Origin: a virus | IMG/VR virus record: IMGVR_UViG_3300018481_000010 | Location: 1-48,759 of that record | DNA length: 48,759 nucleotides | Direction: 5' to 3' (one strand) | Shown here: positions 9,864-16,761 of the stretch, piece after piece | Numbering within the stretch: position 1 is the stretch's first letter | How the letters are laid out: each line of letters starts with the position of its first letter | Made by a program: the position numbers and the translations under genes | Notes under the pieces: generated by a model | The model's input: only the letters and a program-made list of their open reading frames with translations | What the model was told of the DNA's origin: nothing | Database searches by the model: none

Positions 9864-10390
9864 CAGGTCACCGGCTCGTAGACCCCTTCGGGGGCGAGTC
9901 CGTCGCCGATCTCCCTGATCTCGACGGCCCGTGACTCGATGACGGTCGTGGGGGTCATCATGATCGCGCCGGACAGCAGCCGGGCCATGTTGAGCGTCAG
10001 GTCACGGTCGGCAGCCTTCTCGGCCCGGCGGTCGAGGAGCGCCTGCGCCTGCAAGCCGTGGGTGGCCGTGACCCGAAGGTCGCCGTCTGCGAGCAGGGCG
10101 GTGGCCTTGCGCTGGACGAGCGTCGCGAAGTCGAGTTGGGCGGCCGTGACCGCATCGCGCCCGATGTCCGATACGGCCTGCATGGTGGCCTCATCGAACT
10201 CGGGCCGCTGGCCGCCCAGACAGGCCCGCACGTGACGGCTGATCGTTTCGTGCTTGATCGGCCGCCCGGCCGCGCGCATCTCGACCTCGATCTGGGTGTA
10301 CGACATGCCCGACGCGAGCAGGGTGTGGACCTGCGCCTTGTTCTCGGGCTTGCAGACGGGACAGCGGTTGCTGGGCGTAAGCACGCGCAC
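9863..10390 (-). CDS. terS: Terminase small subunit-like DNA-binding protein
   Basis: 175 residues and the first gene of the leftward arm, directly before terL. The N-terminus has CPVCKPENK, a Cys pair that may bind zinc. A helix-turn-helix-like stretch follows (SGMSYTQIEVEMRAAG, then HETISRHVRACLGG), and the rest is helical, as in small terminases that recognise the packaging site. The start is GTG 10390; another in-frame GTG lies two codons downstream at 10384. The promoter should lie in the 96-bp divergent gap that precedes it. It could also act as a transcription factor, but gene order favours packaging. Confidence 0.75.
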   Translation of the reverse strand: MRVLTPSNRCPVCKPENKAQVHTLLASGMSYTQIEVEMRAAGRPIKHETISRHVRACLGGQRPEFDEATMQAVSDIGRDAVTAAQLDFATLVQRKATALLADGDLRVTATHGLQAQALLDRRAEKAADRDLTLNMARLLSGAIMMTPTTVIESRAVEIREIGDGLAPEGVYEPVT

Positions 10391-10486
10391 ATCCTACGAC
10401 AACGCCCGGCACGGTCGGCGTAAACGGTGTAAAGTGGCGTAACGCGGCGTTGCACCAAGCACGCCTCAGCAAGGAGAGCACGGCAG
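10391..10486. promoter_or_regulatory. Divergent promoter/operator region between the two arms
   Basis: This 96-bp gap separates leftward terS from the first rightward gene, so it should hold promoters for both arms. It contains phased repeats: GTAAA at 10420, GTAAA at 10429, GTAAC at 10439 and GTTGC at 10449, about one helical turn apart, in the context GCGTAAACG / GTGTAAAGTG / GCGTAACGCG. Such spacing suggests cooperative protein binding on one DNA face. The rightward end carries CTCAGCAAGGAG (10465-10476) as ribosome-binding site. I cannot place -35/-10 boxes with confidence. Confidence 0.6.
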
Positions 10487-10936
10487 ATGCCGCTCATCAC
10501 CGTCAGCGCGGGAACGCCCGCCATCCCCGCCGGGACCTACCCGGCCACCCTCGTCGGCATCCGCCCCAAGCGGATGGCGACCCAGTACTCCGTGCCGCCC
10601 GGCGCGGAGCAGGACTTCCTTGAGTGGACGTGGCTGGTCGAGGGTCCCGACCGCGACGTGGAGATCACGTCGCTCACCAGCCTCGCGACCTCGCCCAAGT
10701 CCCGCATCTTCGAATACCTCCTCGCGCTGGTCGGCAAGGACGCCGCCAGCATCGGGGCCGGGTTCGATGAGGGCGACCTCGTCGGCAAGGCGGTCATGGT
10801 GCAGACCATCGAGACTCCCGAAGGGTTCGCCAAGATCGACAAGATCGTGGCCGCCCCCAAGGGCCGCACCGCCCCGGCTGGCGAGAAGGTCAAGGCCCCG
10901 ACCCCGGCCGTCAGCGAGGACGACCTCCCCTTCTAG
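10487..10936 (+). CDS. Putative single-stranded-DNA-binding protein (SSB-like acidic C-terminal tip)
   Basis: 149 residues and the first gene of the rightward arm. The N-terminal 110 residues are beta-rich (TYPATLVGIRPKRMA, FLEWTWLVEG), compatible with an OB fold. A flexible Ala/Pro/Lys linker leads to the terminus SEDDLPF. An acidic tip ending in Pro-Phe is the protein-docking tail of bacterial and phage SSBs. Placed upstream of the primase-helicase, it probably coats single-stranded DNA during replication. The start ATG 10487 is set by CTCAGCAAGGAG ten bases before it. The stop is TAG, followed by a strong terminator. The core sequence is not a family I can name. Confidence 0.68.
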   Translation: MPLITVSAGTPAIPAGTYPATLVGIRPKRMATQYSVPPGAEQDFLEWTWLVEGPDRDVEITSLTSLATSPKSRIFEYLLALVGKDAASIGAGFDEGDLVGKAVMVQTIETPEGFAKIDKIVAAPKGRTAPAGEKVKAPTPAVSEDDLPF

Positions 10937-10952
10937 TTACATCCTGTAAACT

Positions 10953-10988
10953 GACCCCACCAGCCCCGCTGGTGGGGTCTTTCTGTTT
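10953..10988 (+). terminator. Rho-independent terminator after the SSB-like gene
   Basis: Perfect 11-bp stem GACCCCACCAG (10953-10963) / CTGGTGGGGTC (10969-10979) with a 5-base loop, followed by TTTCTGTTT. It lies 17 bases beyond the TAG stop and just before the ribosome-binding site of the next gene. This separates the SSB-like transcript from downstream genes, at least in part. Confidence 0.88.
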
Positions 10989-10999
10989 CAGGAGCACGC

Positions 11000-11206
11000 A
11001 TGACCGCACACGTCCAGACCGTCGTCACCTACAGCCTCACGGAGGCGGCCAAGCGGGTGGGTGTCAGCCGCCAGACGCTGTGGAAGGACATCCGGGCCGG
11101 GAAACTGCCCGTCCACAAGTCCGGCAACGCCGTCCACATCTACGCCGCCGACCTGCTGGACTACGTCCTGTCCTACCGGGGCGGTTCGGGGATCAGCGGG
11201 GCGTAA
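11000..11206 (+). CDS. Excisionase-like helix-turn-helix protein
   Basis: 68 residues with a MerR/excisionase-type winged HTH: SLTEAAKRVGVSRQTLWKD as the helix-turn-helix, then RAGKLPVHKSGNAVHIYAADL as the wing. Such proteins bind DNA as recombination directionality factors or small regulators. The start ATG 11000 follows CAGGAGC. It is isolated between two terminator hairpins, suggesting its own promoter or read-through control. No integrase is present, so an early-gene regulator is more likely than an excisionase. The second small HTH protein (27913-28116) has the same style. Confidence 0.82.
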   Translation: MTAHVQTVVTYSLTEAAKRVGVSRQTLWKDIRAGKLPVHKSGNAVHIYAADLLDYVLSYRGGSGISGA

Positions 11207-11266
11207 CATCGGGGGTCCGGCCCTGCTGACGCCGGATCGGGGACCTTCACGGCCTCTTAAACGCCA

Positions 11267-11290
11267 GAAACCCCCGTTTCCGGGGGTTTC
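11267..11290 (+). terminator. Terminator-like hairpin before the primase gene
   Basis: Stem GAAACCCCC (11267-11275) / GGGGGTTTC (11282-11290) with a 6-base loop, in the 115-bp gap 11207-11321. It lacks a clear T-tract, so it may be an attenuator or RNA-stability element. The variant start-associated sequence CTCAGCAAAGAG (11300-11311) follows it. Confidence 0.6.
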
Positions 11291-11321
11291 AGGACAACTC
11301 TCAGCAAAGAGTGGAGGGATC

Positions 11322-13436
11322 ATGCCCGAACAGGGCGAATATCGCAACAGCGACCGCCTCGTTGAGGCGTTGCGTCACGTCGAGATGGGCTTCGGAGCCT
11401 TCTCCGTGTGGTCAACCACCCCCGAAGGGGTCTGTCGCTGCCCGAAGGGACGCGAATGCACCTCGGCGGGCAAGCATCCCATCCCCCGCGACGGCTTCAA
11501 CGCCATGAGCCGTGACCCGAAGGTCGTCACGACGATGCTCTCGGCCGGTTCGAACCCCAACTACGGCCTCGTGTGGCCCGATGGCGATGACATTGTCGTC
11601 GTCCTCGACGTTGACGGGGCCGACTGGCAGGCCCGGATTGCCGAACTGAAGGCGAAGTACGGCCCCCTTCCGGCCACCAAGACCACGAAGACCCCGTCCG
11701 GGGGTTTGCACCTGTTCTACCGCTGGCCGAAGGGCATTCCGATCCCCGACACGAACCACCTCCACGGGTTTGTCATCCGTTTCCCGATGAAGGGCTACGT
11801 GGTGGGACCGCTCAGCGCAATCAACGGCAAGGTGTACACGACGGCGGGACCGGACGAGATTGCCGTCCTGCCGCCGACATGGGCCGCGACGACGCCGACG
11901 CCCGCCACCCGGCCCATGATCGTGGTCGAGGAGGGCAAGCCCGCGTACGAGATGCCCATCCACGTCCCGACCGGGACCCGCCACGACGAGATCGCCCGTC
12001 TGGTGGCCTCGCTGTGGAACAAGCGGGTCGAGCGGGCGGTCATCGAGGCCGGGGTCCGCGCGCTCGCGGAGCGGTTCGATGACCCGATGGAGCCGCAGCG
12101 CCTGAAGGACGAGATCGACCACGCGTGGGACACGGCCCAGAAGAAGTGGGTCGATCCCGCCGCTGGCGAGAACCGGACGGAAACAGGATCGGAAGTGCCC
12201 GCATCGGGTGGCCGAACCACCGTCGAGGTCGGGCTGCTCGATGCCGACGCCCCGGTCGTGCCCATCGCGATGCACGCCGACGCGATGACGGGCAGCGTCC
12301 AGTTGGCGACCCTGCTCGCCCACTTCGAACCCCGGACCGACGCGGGCAAGGAAGGACTGCTCGTCACGTCACTCGTGTACCTCGGTGCCCTGATGGGCCA
12401 CACGCCGTCGTGCTTCTACGGGTCCCGCGAGCAGCACACCTCGTTCTTCGCGATGCTGGTCGGCTCGACGGGCCGCTCGCGCAAGGGCACGACCGTCGAT
12501 CTCGTCCGCAGCGCCCTCGCCCAATGCACCGAAGCCACCCGTGGCCTCAAGCAGAGTCCCAACTCGGGAGAGGGCCTGATCGCTCTCGCCGAGAAGGCCA
12601 AGGGCGAGCCGATCCTCGTGGAGGAGGAGGAGTTCGACCGCTTCATCAAGGCCAAGGGCCGCGACGGCTCGACGCTGTCATCGATCCTGCGTCAGGCGTT
12701 CGATGACGTGCCGCTCTCGTCGGCCACGGTCAGCCGGGTCCTGCGCGCCCCGGTCCACCACATCGCGATGCTGGGCAACGTGACCCGCGAGGAGATCGTC
12801 GGGGGCATGGCGCAGGTGGACCTCAAGAACGGGTTCGCCAACCGCATCCTGTGGACGGGAGTGTTCCCCCGCGACACGCAGGTCAGCGTCCACGACAACG
12901 TGCTCTCGACCCACCTGCGCGACGAGTTGCGTGACGTGATCGCGTGGTCGCGCGGGCTGACCAAGCCGCTCATCGGTGGGGTGACCCACCAGATCGATGA
13001 CCGCGCCCGCGATGCCCTGCTCGCGGCCTCGGCCCGCTACAACGATGGGGTCGGGATGGCCCCCTTCCTGTGCCGCCGCCTCGACACCATCGCGGCACGC
13101 ATCGCGCTGGTCTACGCCTGCCTCGACTTCTCCCGCGTCATCACCATCGACCACGTCCTGTCGGCCCTCGCCGTGACGGACTACGCCAAGGCGTCCGCGT
13201 CGTGGGTGTTCCCCGAGACAACGGGTGACGCCCATGCCGACCTGCTCCTGCGCCACCTGCGCGTGGCGGGGTTCCTCGGGGCGCGCGAGATCGAGGCGCT
13301 GATCGGGAAGCGTGCCGTGGACCGCCAGCACGCCGCCGATGCGCTGATGCTCATGGGCTATGCCCGGATCGCGGAGCGACCCCGCTCTGACGGCAAGCCG
13401 GGACGACCGTCCCGTGGACTGGAGATCATCCCGTGA
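11322..13436 (+). CDS. Primase-polymerase / DUF3987-like helicase fusion
   Basis: 704 residues. The N-terminal primase-polymerase domain (about 1-200) shows the cysteine/histidine cluster CRCPKGREC...GKHP (residues 38-53), the catalytic pair in VVVLDVDG (D96, D98) and GGLHLFYRWP (H130), typical of bifunctional Prim-Pol enzymes. A linker follows, then a DUF3987-like helicase/ATPase domain with a P-loop variant GSTGRSRKGTT (381-391) and an acidic Walker B ILVEEEEF (431-438). It should prime synthesis and unwind DNA at the phage fork. The frame is open further upstream to 11061, but ATG 11322 has a GGAGG site and removes overlap with the preceding gene. No separate DNA polymerase is encoded, so host polymerase is probably recruited. 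Confidence 0.86.
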   Translation: MPEQGEYRNSDRLVEALRHVEMGFGAFSVWSTTPEGVCRCPKGRECTSAGKHPIPRDGFNAMSRDPKVVTTMLSAGSNPNYGLVWPDGDDIVVVLDVDGADWQARIAELKAKYGPLPATKTTKTPSGGLHLFYRWPKGIPIPDTNHLHGFVIRFPMKGYVVGPLSAINGKVYTTAGPDEIAVLPPTWAATTPTPATRPMIVVEEGKPAYEMPIHVPTGTRHDEIARLVASLWNKRVERAVIEAGVRALAERFDDPMEPQRLKDEIDHAWDTAQKKWVDPAAGENRTETGSEVPASGGRTTVEVGLLDADAPVVPIAMHADAMTGSVQLATLLAHFEPRTDAGKEGLLVTSLVYLGALMGHTPSCFYGSREQHTSFFAMLVGSTGRSRKGTTVDLVRSALAQCTEATRGLKQSPNSGEGLIALAEKAKGEPILVEEEEFDRFIKAKGRDGSTLSSILRQAFDDVPLSSATVSRVLRAPVHHIAMLGNVTREEIVGGMAQVDLKNGFANRILWTGVFPRDTQVSVHDNVLSTHLRDELRDVIAWSRGLTKPLIGGVTHQIDDRARDALLAASARYNDGVGMAPFLCRRLDTIAARIALVYACLDFSRVITIDHVLSALAVTDYAKASASWVFPETTGDAHADLLLRHLRVAGFLGAREIEALIGKRAVDRQHAADALMLMGYARIAERPRSDGKPGRPSRGLEIIP

Positions 13437-13735
13437 TGCAGCACCATCGCCTCTACTCCGTGATCACGAAGCATGACTGGCTGACCAACGAGCCTATCGA
13501 GGCGATGGTCGTCGCGACAGCCCGACTCGACTCGACGCTGGACGAGATCAGGTCACGGGTGCCCCGTTCGACGGGCTATCTGGCCGTCGTCAGCGGCCTC
13601 ACGTTGTCGGAGGCCGGTCGCATCGAGAGGGGACCTATGTCCCAAACGCCCAGAGGCCGTTTTGAGCACGAAAACCGACCTATGTCCCCTAAGTCCTCGC
13701 GCGCGAGTGCAGCGCACCCCCATCGGGGGTCGTAA
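13436..13735 (+). CDS. Small protein of unknown function after the primase
   Basis: 99 residues from ATG 13436, which overlaps the primase stop (TGATG); GTG 13433 is an alternative start giving 100 residues. The first half (HRLYSVITKHDWLTNEPIE, then ATARLDSTLDEIRSRVP) looks like a compact fold with a conserved-looking helix. The second half is basic and probably disordered. Two copies of the ACCTATGTCC repeat lie inside its coding sequence and each encodes P-M-S, so the 3' part of this gene doubles as a DNA element. Function unknown; translational coupling suggests replication or its control. Confidence 0.6.
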   Translation: MQHHRLYSVITKHDWLTNEPIEAMVVATARLDSTLDEIRSRVPRSTGYLAVVSGLTLSEAGRIERGPMSQTPRGRFEHENRPMSPKSSRASAAHPHRGS

Positions 13736-13785
13736 CACTGTTTACACACGAGCGTGGGGAACAGGGACATAGGTAGGACATAGGT
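13633..13785. repeat. Four copies of a 10-bp repeat, two per orientation (iteron or operator candidate)
   Basis: ACCTATGTCC occurs at 13633-13642 and 13678-13687, and its reverse complement GGACATAGGT at 13765-13774 and 13776-13785. Degenerate ATAGGT copies continue to the start at 13806. Between the two halves lie a 12-bp palindrome CTCGCGCGCGAG (13696-13707) and a hairpin ACCCCC/GGGGGT (13716-13730). The symmetric layout suggests a bound regulator or initiator and possible looping. It may control the 13806 gene or serve in replication. Confidence 0.75.
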
Positions 13786-13805
13786 AGTAGATAGGTATAG
13801 GTTAG

Positions 13806-14216
13806 ATGGGTACTAGTAAGGACACAGACCCCTTTAGGGCTGATGCCGCCCTTGTCTATCGGGCGTTGCGGGACTCCGGGCCTGCCAGTGCGGCCGTCCT
13901 CGCAGAGCGGGCCTTCCCGACGGAGTTCGGGCCTGACGACCCCGTCTACAGGTCGCTGCTCAAGCGAGGACTTCGTCGTGTCTACGACTCGCTGGTCTGG
14001 ATGCGGCATCAGGGGGTCGTGATCACGGCCGTCCCGTCGCCCGATGACCACTCGGTGTTCCATCTGGGGCGGGTCGAGGGTGCGGTATCGCCTCTTCGCA
14101 GCGTGCCCGTGCCTCGTGTTGCACGTGAACGACCGAGCGAGCCTGTGACAGTCGAGGTGTCACGCGATCAGGGCACGCTGAGTGATGCGATGGACATCTG
14201 GCACGGGGGTTCTTAG
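13806..14216 (+). CDS. Putative winged-helix DNA-binding protein
   Basis: 136 residues. The N-terminal 85 residues resemble a winged helix: ADAALVYRALRDSGPASAAVLAERAF, a second helix pair (SLLKRGLRRVYDSLVWMRHQG) and a beta wing (VVITAVPS, HSVFHLGRV). The C-terminal 50 residues are Pro/Arg/Ser-rich and probably flexible. It starts at ATG 13806, directly after the inverted GGACATAGGT copies, so it may regulate itself through them; that is inference. It ends with TAG just before the long non-coding region, which also suggests an initiator or regulator role. Confidence 0.62.
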   Translation: MGTSKDTDPFRADAALVYRALRDSGPASAAVLAERAFPTEFGPDDPVYRSLLKRGLRRVYDSLVWMRHQGVVITAVPSPDDHSVFHLGRVEGAVSPLRSVPVPRVARERPSEPVTVEVSRDQGTLSDAMDIWHGGS

Positions 14217-14456
14217 GGGATTTCGGTTCCGAACTGAAAACTCAGGGTCGGGTCCATCAGGTCACATTGAGCGTGGCGAAAAGTCCATCCGGTCACCAAC
14301 CTCAGTGACTTTACTCTTCCTCATACTGTTTGTGACCTGATCAGAGGAGGCTGCATCCCCGCGCACGGGGGAAACTCCGACGACGACGGGGGGGAGGGGG
14401 TACCGACCCGAAACGCAAGCGCCCCCCGGCCCGGCGATATGCTTGGCAAGGGCAAG

Positions 14457-14507
14457 AGATGTATGTGGGAGATACATCTATCTACACAATGAATGTACTC
14501 ATGTGTA
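14457..14507. promoter_or_regulatory. AT-rich double dyad
   Basis: Two adjacent inverted repeats sit in an AT-rich island within GC-rich DNA. AGATGTAT (14457-14464) pairs with ATACATCT (14472-14479), a perfect 8-bp dyad. TACACAATGA (14483-14492) pairs with TCATGTGTA (14499-14507) with one bulged base. Such structures are common at replication origins and operators. Which role applies cannot be decided here. Confidence 0.65.
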
Positions 14508-15216
14508 TTGATGAAAGCGCACATGTTCAGCACGACTGCCCTCCATGCGGGCACGGCGCAGCCCCCCTCGTGTGCGCCGCTAGGCTGACATGCAGGCCGC
14601 CGGTCCCCCCGATCAGGGCACCGATACGCCCGAGGCGGTGGACCCACGGTCCCCTCACCCCCACGAGGGCCATCCGGTCACTGTAACGTGGTTGCAATGT
14701 TCCTTTCAGAACACCTTGCACTCCCACGCTCAACCTCGTTTGCATCACCTCACCGCCATCGGTACACTCGCGGAGGCTCGTGAGAACGACGGGCCGGGGC
14801 CACTGCCAACCCTCCAGCACGGCAGAGCAAGCGAGGACCGAACCGCACACACGACCCGATCCAGACACCGGATCGGGAACCGATCCCCGGCGGCGGGGAC
14901 AGGAACGGGAACGACGATCACGATTGCGTAGGGACGAGCGGCACCAACCGCCGCTCAGACCTCACGGGCGGGTCGCCACTGAACGGTCAGGGAGCCGACG
15001 GCCAGTACCAGCAGCGCACGGCGGGTGCGATCTGGGAACACGGGGCAGGCGTAGGACGGGCAGGGGCACACCACGGCGCACGAGGACGACGACCGCATGA
15101 CGGGCCACAAGCCCCGACATCACGCAGGACCGAACAGGAACCGCGCCAGCCACCCGAACGGGGGCGGTGCGACGGCCGACACGACGGGACCCTGCGTGCG
15201 CCCGATCCCATGAGAT

Positions 15217-15282
15217 CACCGACCAGCCCGTGACCTGATCACGGCCTGATCGGTGCGCTCAGCATCGAACCTCAGCAAGGAG
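15217..15282 (+). promoter_or_regulatory. Hairpin plus start-associated sequence before the amber-interrupted gene
   Basis: Nested hairpin: outer arms CACCGACCAG (15217-15226) / CTGATCGGTG (15246-15255) with one mismatch, and inner arms CCGTGA (15228-15233) / TCACGG (15239-15244). It contains the GTGACCTGAT decamer (15230-15239) and GGTGCG, and is followed by CTCAGCAAGGAG (15271-15282). This is the first full example of the hairpin-GGTGCG-CTCAGC module found before several early genes. Confidence 0.72.
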
Positions 15283-15289
15283 ACTCACC

Positions 15290-15520
15290 GTGACCACCCC
15301 GAAGATCAAGGTCCCCGCGTACACCGGCCTCATCGACCGCCTCTGCGACGAGATGGACGACCTGCGCTAGGAGTACATGGAACTCAAGTTCGAACTCGAC
15401 TACACGCTGGGCACCGTCGAGCGTGCCATCGTCCGGGCCGCGATCCGCGACAACCTCGCCGCCAAGGCTGACCTTGAGGCCCGCATGGAGGCCCTTGGCA
15501 ACGCCGTCGGCGCGTACTGA
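15290..15520 (+). pseudogene. Small early gene interrupted by an in-frame amber codon
   Basis: GTG 15290 lies eight bases after CTCAGCAAGGAG. The frame reads 26 codons, meets TAG at 15368-15370, then continues open to TGA at 15518-15520 with well-formed coding sequence on both sides (DEMDDLR, amber, EYMELKFELDYTLG). With glutamine at the stop (a single C-to-T change from CAG) the product would be a 76-residue, largely helical protein. An in-frame ATG at 15377 has no good ribosome-binding site. TAG ends at least nine other genes here, so general recoding is unlikely. It may be a recent nonsense mutation, a population variant, an assembly error or a suppressed gene. Function unknown. Confidence 0.72.
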
Positions 15521-15564
15521 TCCAGCAACCCTCAGCACCAGCCTCAGCAAGGAGCACCCGACCC

Positions 15565-15849
15565 ATGATCAAGTACACCGCCATCCGCGACGAGCGTGGC
15601 ACGACCTACGTTGCCCCGCTGCCGCACCCGGTCCTGACCGGGTACTACGAGACTGCCCCGGCCACCCACGTGATGGTCTGGTACAACCGCGACACCCGTG
15701 ACTGGGTCGTGTCCTACTCCAGCACCGCGTTCGGGCAGCAGGTCGGCTCGTCGGAGTACGTCGGGTCGCGCTCGTGGGCCGATGACGAGGCGCAAGACCT
15801 CGTGAACGCCGCCGCCGCGTGCAAGCCGAACACGCACCTGCCCTACTGA
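15565..15849 (+). CDS. Small protein of unknown function (94 aa)
   Basis: Starts at ATG 15565, ten bases after CTCAGCAAGGAG (15543-15554). The sequence is rich in Tyr, Trp and Ser with alternating beta-type stretches (TYVAPLPHPVLTGYYETA, HVMVWYNRDTRDWVVSYSS) and ends in a short helix. There is no cysteine pair or membrane segment. It looks like a compact soluble beta protein of the anti-host or accessory class common in phage early arms. I do not recognise the family. Confidence 0.7.
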   Translation: MIKYTAIRDERGTTYVAPLPHPVLTGYYETAPATHVMVWYNRDTRDWVVSYSSTAFGQQVGSSEYVGSRSWADDEAQDLVNAAAACKPNTHLPY

Positions 15850-15862
15850 TCCGACCACCCCT

Positions 15863-15936
15863 CAGCCCGTGACCTGATCACGGGCTGCATGGTGCGCCGC
15901 ATCCTCAGCCTCAGCACCAGCATCCTCAGCAAGGAG
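15863..15936 (+). promoter_or_regulatory. Hairpin plus start-associated sequence
   Basis: Perfect 10-bp stem CAGCCCGTGA (15863-15872) / TCACGGGCTG (15878-15887) with loop CCTGA, again carrying GTGACCTGAT (15869-15878). GGTGCG follows at 15891, then repeated CTCAGC units and the start-associated sequence CTCAGCAAGGAG (15925-15936). With no T-tract, it is a poor classical terminator and may be an RNA-processing or protein-binding element. Confidence 0.75.
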
Positions 15937-15944
15937 CACGCTCA

Positions 15945-16316
15945 ATGAGCACCCCCACCGTCGCCGCGTCCCTCGATTGGGACTACGCGCTCAGCATGCC
16001 CAGCACCCGTGTCGCCGCACGGGTCGAAACCAAGGTCTGGACCGACGGCGTGGTCCTCGCCACCGTGTTCGGGGACGACGAGCGCGATGCGTTCAGCGCC
16101 AGCACGTGGCGCGGCGTGATCCGCCGCAACCCCAAGTGGGCCGTCGGCCCGGCGTGGTCGCTCCTCGATGACGACGGGCGGCTGATCGTCAACGGCCGGA
16201 CCCGCAGGGACCTCCTCGCGACGGCCGGGGCGTTCGCGATCAACGGGTGGGCCGCCCCGATCCGGGTGCGGATCGCCGCGTCGGAGCGGGCCGCACGCGC
16301 CGCTCAGCCCCGATGA
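15945..16316 (+). CDS. Protein of unknown function (123 aa)
   Basis: ATG 15945 is eight bases after CTCAGCAAGGAG. The protein mixes beta segments (RVAARVETKVWTDGVVLATVFG) and helices, with Trp residues at regular intervals (STWRGVIRRNPKWAVGPAWSLL) and a basic, Ala-rich C-terminal helix. Its stop overlaps the next start (ATGA), so the next two genes are probably co-translated with it. No motif that I recognise. Confidence 0.7.
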   Translation: MSTPTVAASLDWDYALSMPSTRVAARVETKVWTDGVVLATVFGDDERDAFSASTWRGVIRRNPKWAVGPAWSLLDDDGRLIVNGRTRRDLLATAGAFAINGWAAPIRVRIAASERAARAAQPR

Positions 16317-16489
16317 CCGGCCAGTGCCCGCACCGGTTCCTCTCGATCCGGTGCAACCGGCCGCACGGCCATCAGGACGCGCATGCCATCGGGACACCCC
16401 GCGAGGTGAACCGGTTCTTCCCCCGCTTCCCCGGAGTCAACGACACGGCCTGCCCGGCAGGCTGCACGAGAGAGGGACACGCCCGATGA
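16313..16489 (+). CDS. Small Cys/His-rich protein (58 aa)
   Basis: ATG 16313 overlaps the stop of the preceding gene, and the stop overlaps the next ATG. The sequence CPHRFLSIRCNRPHGHQDAH and a later CPAGC give four cysteines and several histidines, consistent with one small zinc site. Phage early arms often contain such proteins, written CxxxxxRCxRxxGHxxxH, of unknown role. Tight overlaps on both sides support it as a real gene. Confidence 0.62.
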   Translation: MTGQCPHRFLSIRCNRPHGHQDAHAIGTPREVNRFFPRFPGVNDTACPAGCTREGHAR

Positions 16490-16662
16490 ACACGTTCTGC
16501 CGCTACTGCGGGAACAGCCGAAGCGACCACGCTCAGTCGTGGTCGCGCTGCTACGGGTTCGAAGCCCAGCCCAAGCCGACCTGCCGCGTGTGCGGCGGGC
16601 GGTTCGATCCGGCCAAGTCCGGTCGCGAGGATTGCTGCTACCGGCACCGCCTCGACTCCTGA
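16486..16662 (+). CDS. Small zinc-ribbon-like protein (58 aa)
   Basis: ATG 16486 overlaps the stop of the gene before it; GAGAGGGA upstream is a plausible ribosome-binding site. It holds CRYCG, later CRVCGGRF, then CCYRH, which could form two zinc knuckles. It is the last gene of a three-gene overlapping set and is followed by a hairpin region. Nucleic-acid or protein binding is plausible, but unproven. Confidence 0.65.
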   Translation: MNTFCRYCGNSRSDHAQSWSRCYGFEAQPKPTCRVCGGRFDPAKSGREDCCYRHRLDS

Positions 16663-16675
16663 TCGACCCACCGTG

Positions 16676-16749
16676 CGTGCCCTGATCGACTGATCAGGTC
16701 ACGCTCGCGGTGCGCCGTTCGCACCTCAAGAAGCCACCTCAGCAAGGAG
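16676..16749 (+). promoter_or_regulatory. Double hairpin plus start-associated sequence before the MoxR gene
   Basis: Hairpin CGTGCCCTGATC (16676-16687) / GATCAGGTCACG (16692-16703) has one mismatch in 12 and a 4-base loop. A second hairpin GGTGCG (16709-16714) / CGCACC (16720-16725) follows, and then CTCAGCAAGGAG (16738-16749). The first right arm contains ATCAGGTCAC (16693-16702). This is the most elaborate example of the module and it precedes the MoxR/VWA operon. Confidence 0.75.
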
Positions 16750-16761
16750 TACTCTCACCTC

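Larger units (their letters stand above)
14217..15289. other. 1.07-kb non-coding region (replication origin/control candidate)
   Basis: No convincing gene is present on either strand. Short frames exist, but they overlap one another, lack ribosome-binding sites and have Arg/Pro-rich out-of-frame composition. The left part carries repeats of ATCAGGTCAC or ATCCGGTCAC (14256, 14286) and GTGACCTGAT (14332). The centre (about 14457-14530) is an AT-rich island with nested dyads. The right part (about 14700-15216) is plain GC-rich sequence in which I see nothing specific. It ends in a hairpin and a start-associated sequence. I saw no tRNA-like T-loop. Confidence 0.7.

Noticed and set aside
11061-11321. 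Upstream extension of the primase frame to 11061
   Set aside because: It would overlap the HTH gene and cross a terminator hairpin; ATG 11322 has a GGAGG site and a variant start-associated sequence.
14459-15100. Several frames of 75-113 codons in the long non-coding region
   Set aside because: They overlap on both strands, lack ribosome-binding sites and the start-associated sequence, and their translations are low-complexity Arg/Pro/Thr.
14217-15289. tRNA genes in the long gap
   Set aside because: No GTTCRA T-loop flanked by pairing arms and no cloverleaf was seen by eye. A covariance-model search would be decisive.
15290-15520. Genome-wide recoding of TAG to glutamine
   Set aside because: TAG is the natural end of at least nine other genes in both arms, including portal, tail-fibre and MoxR genes, so only this gene carries an internal amber.
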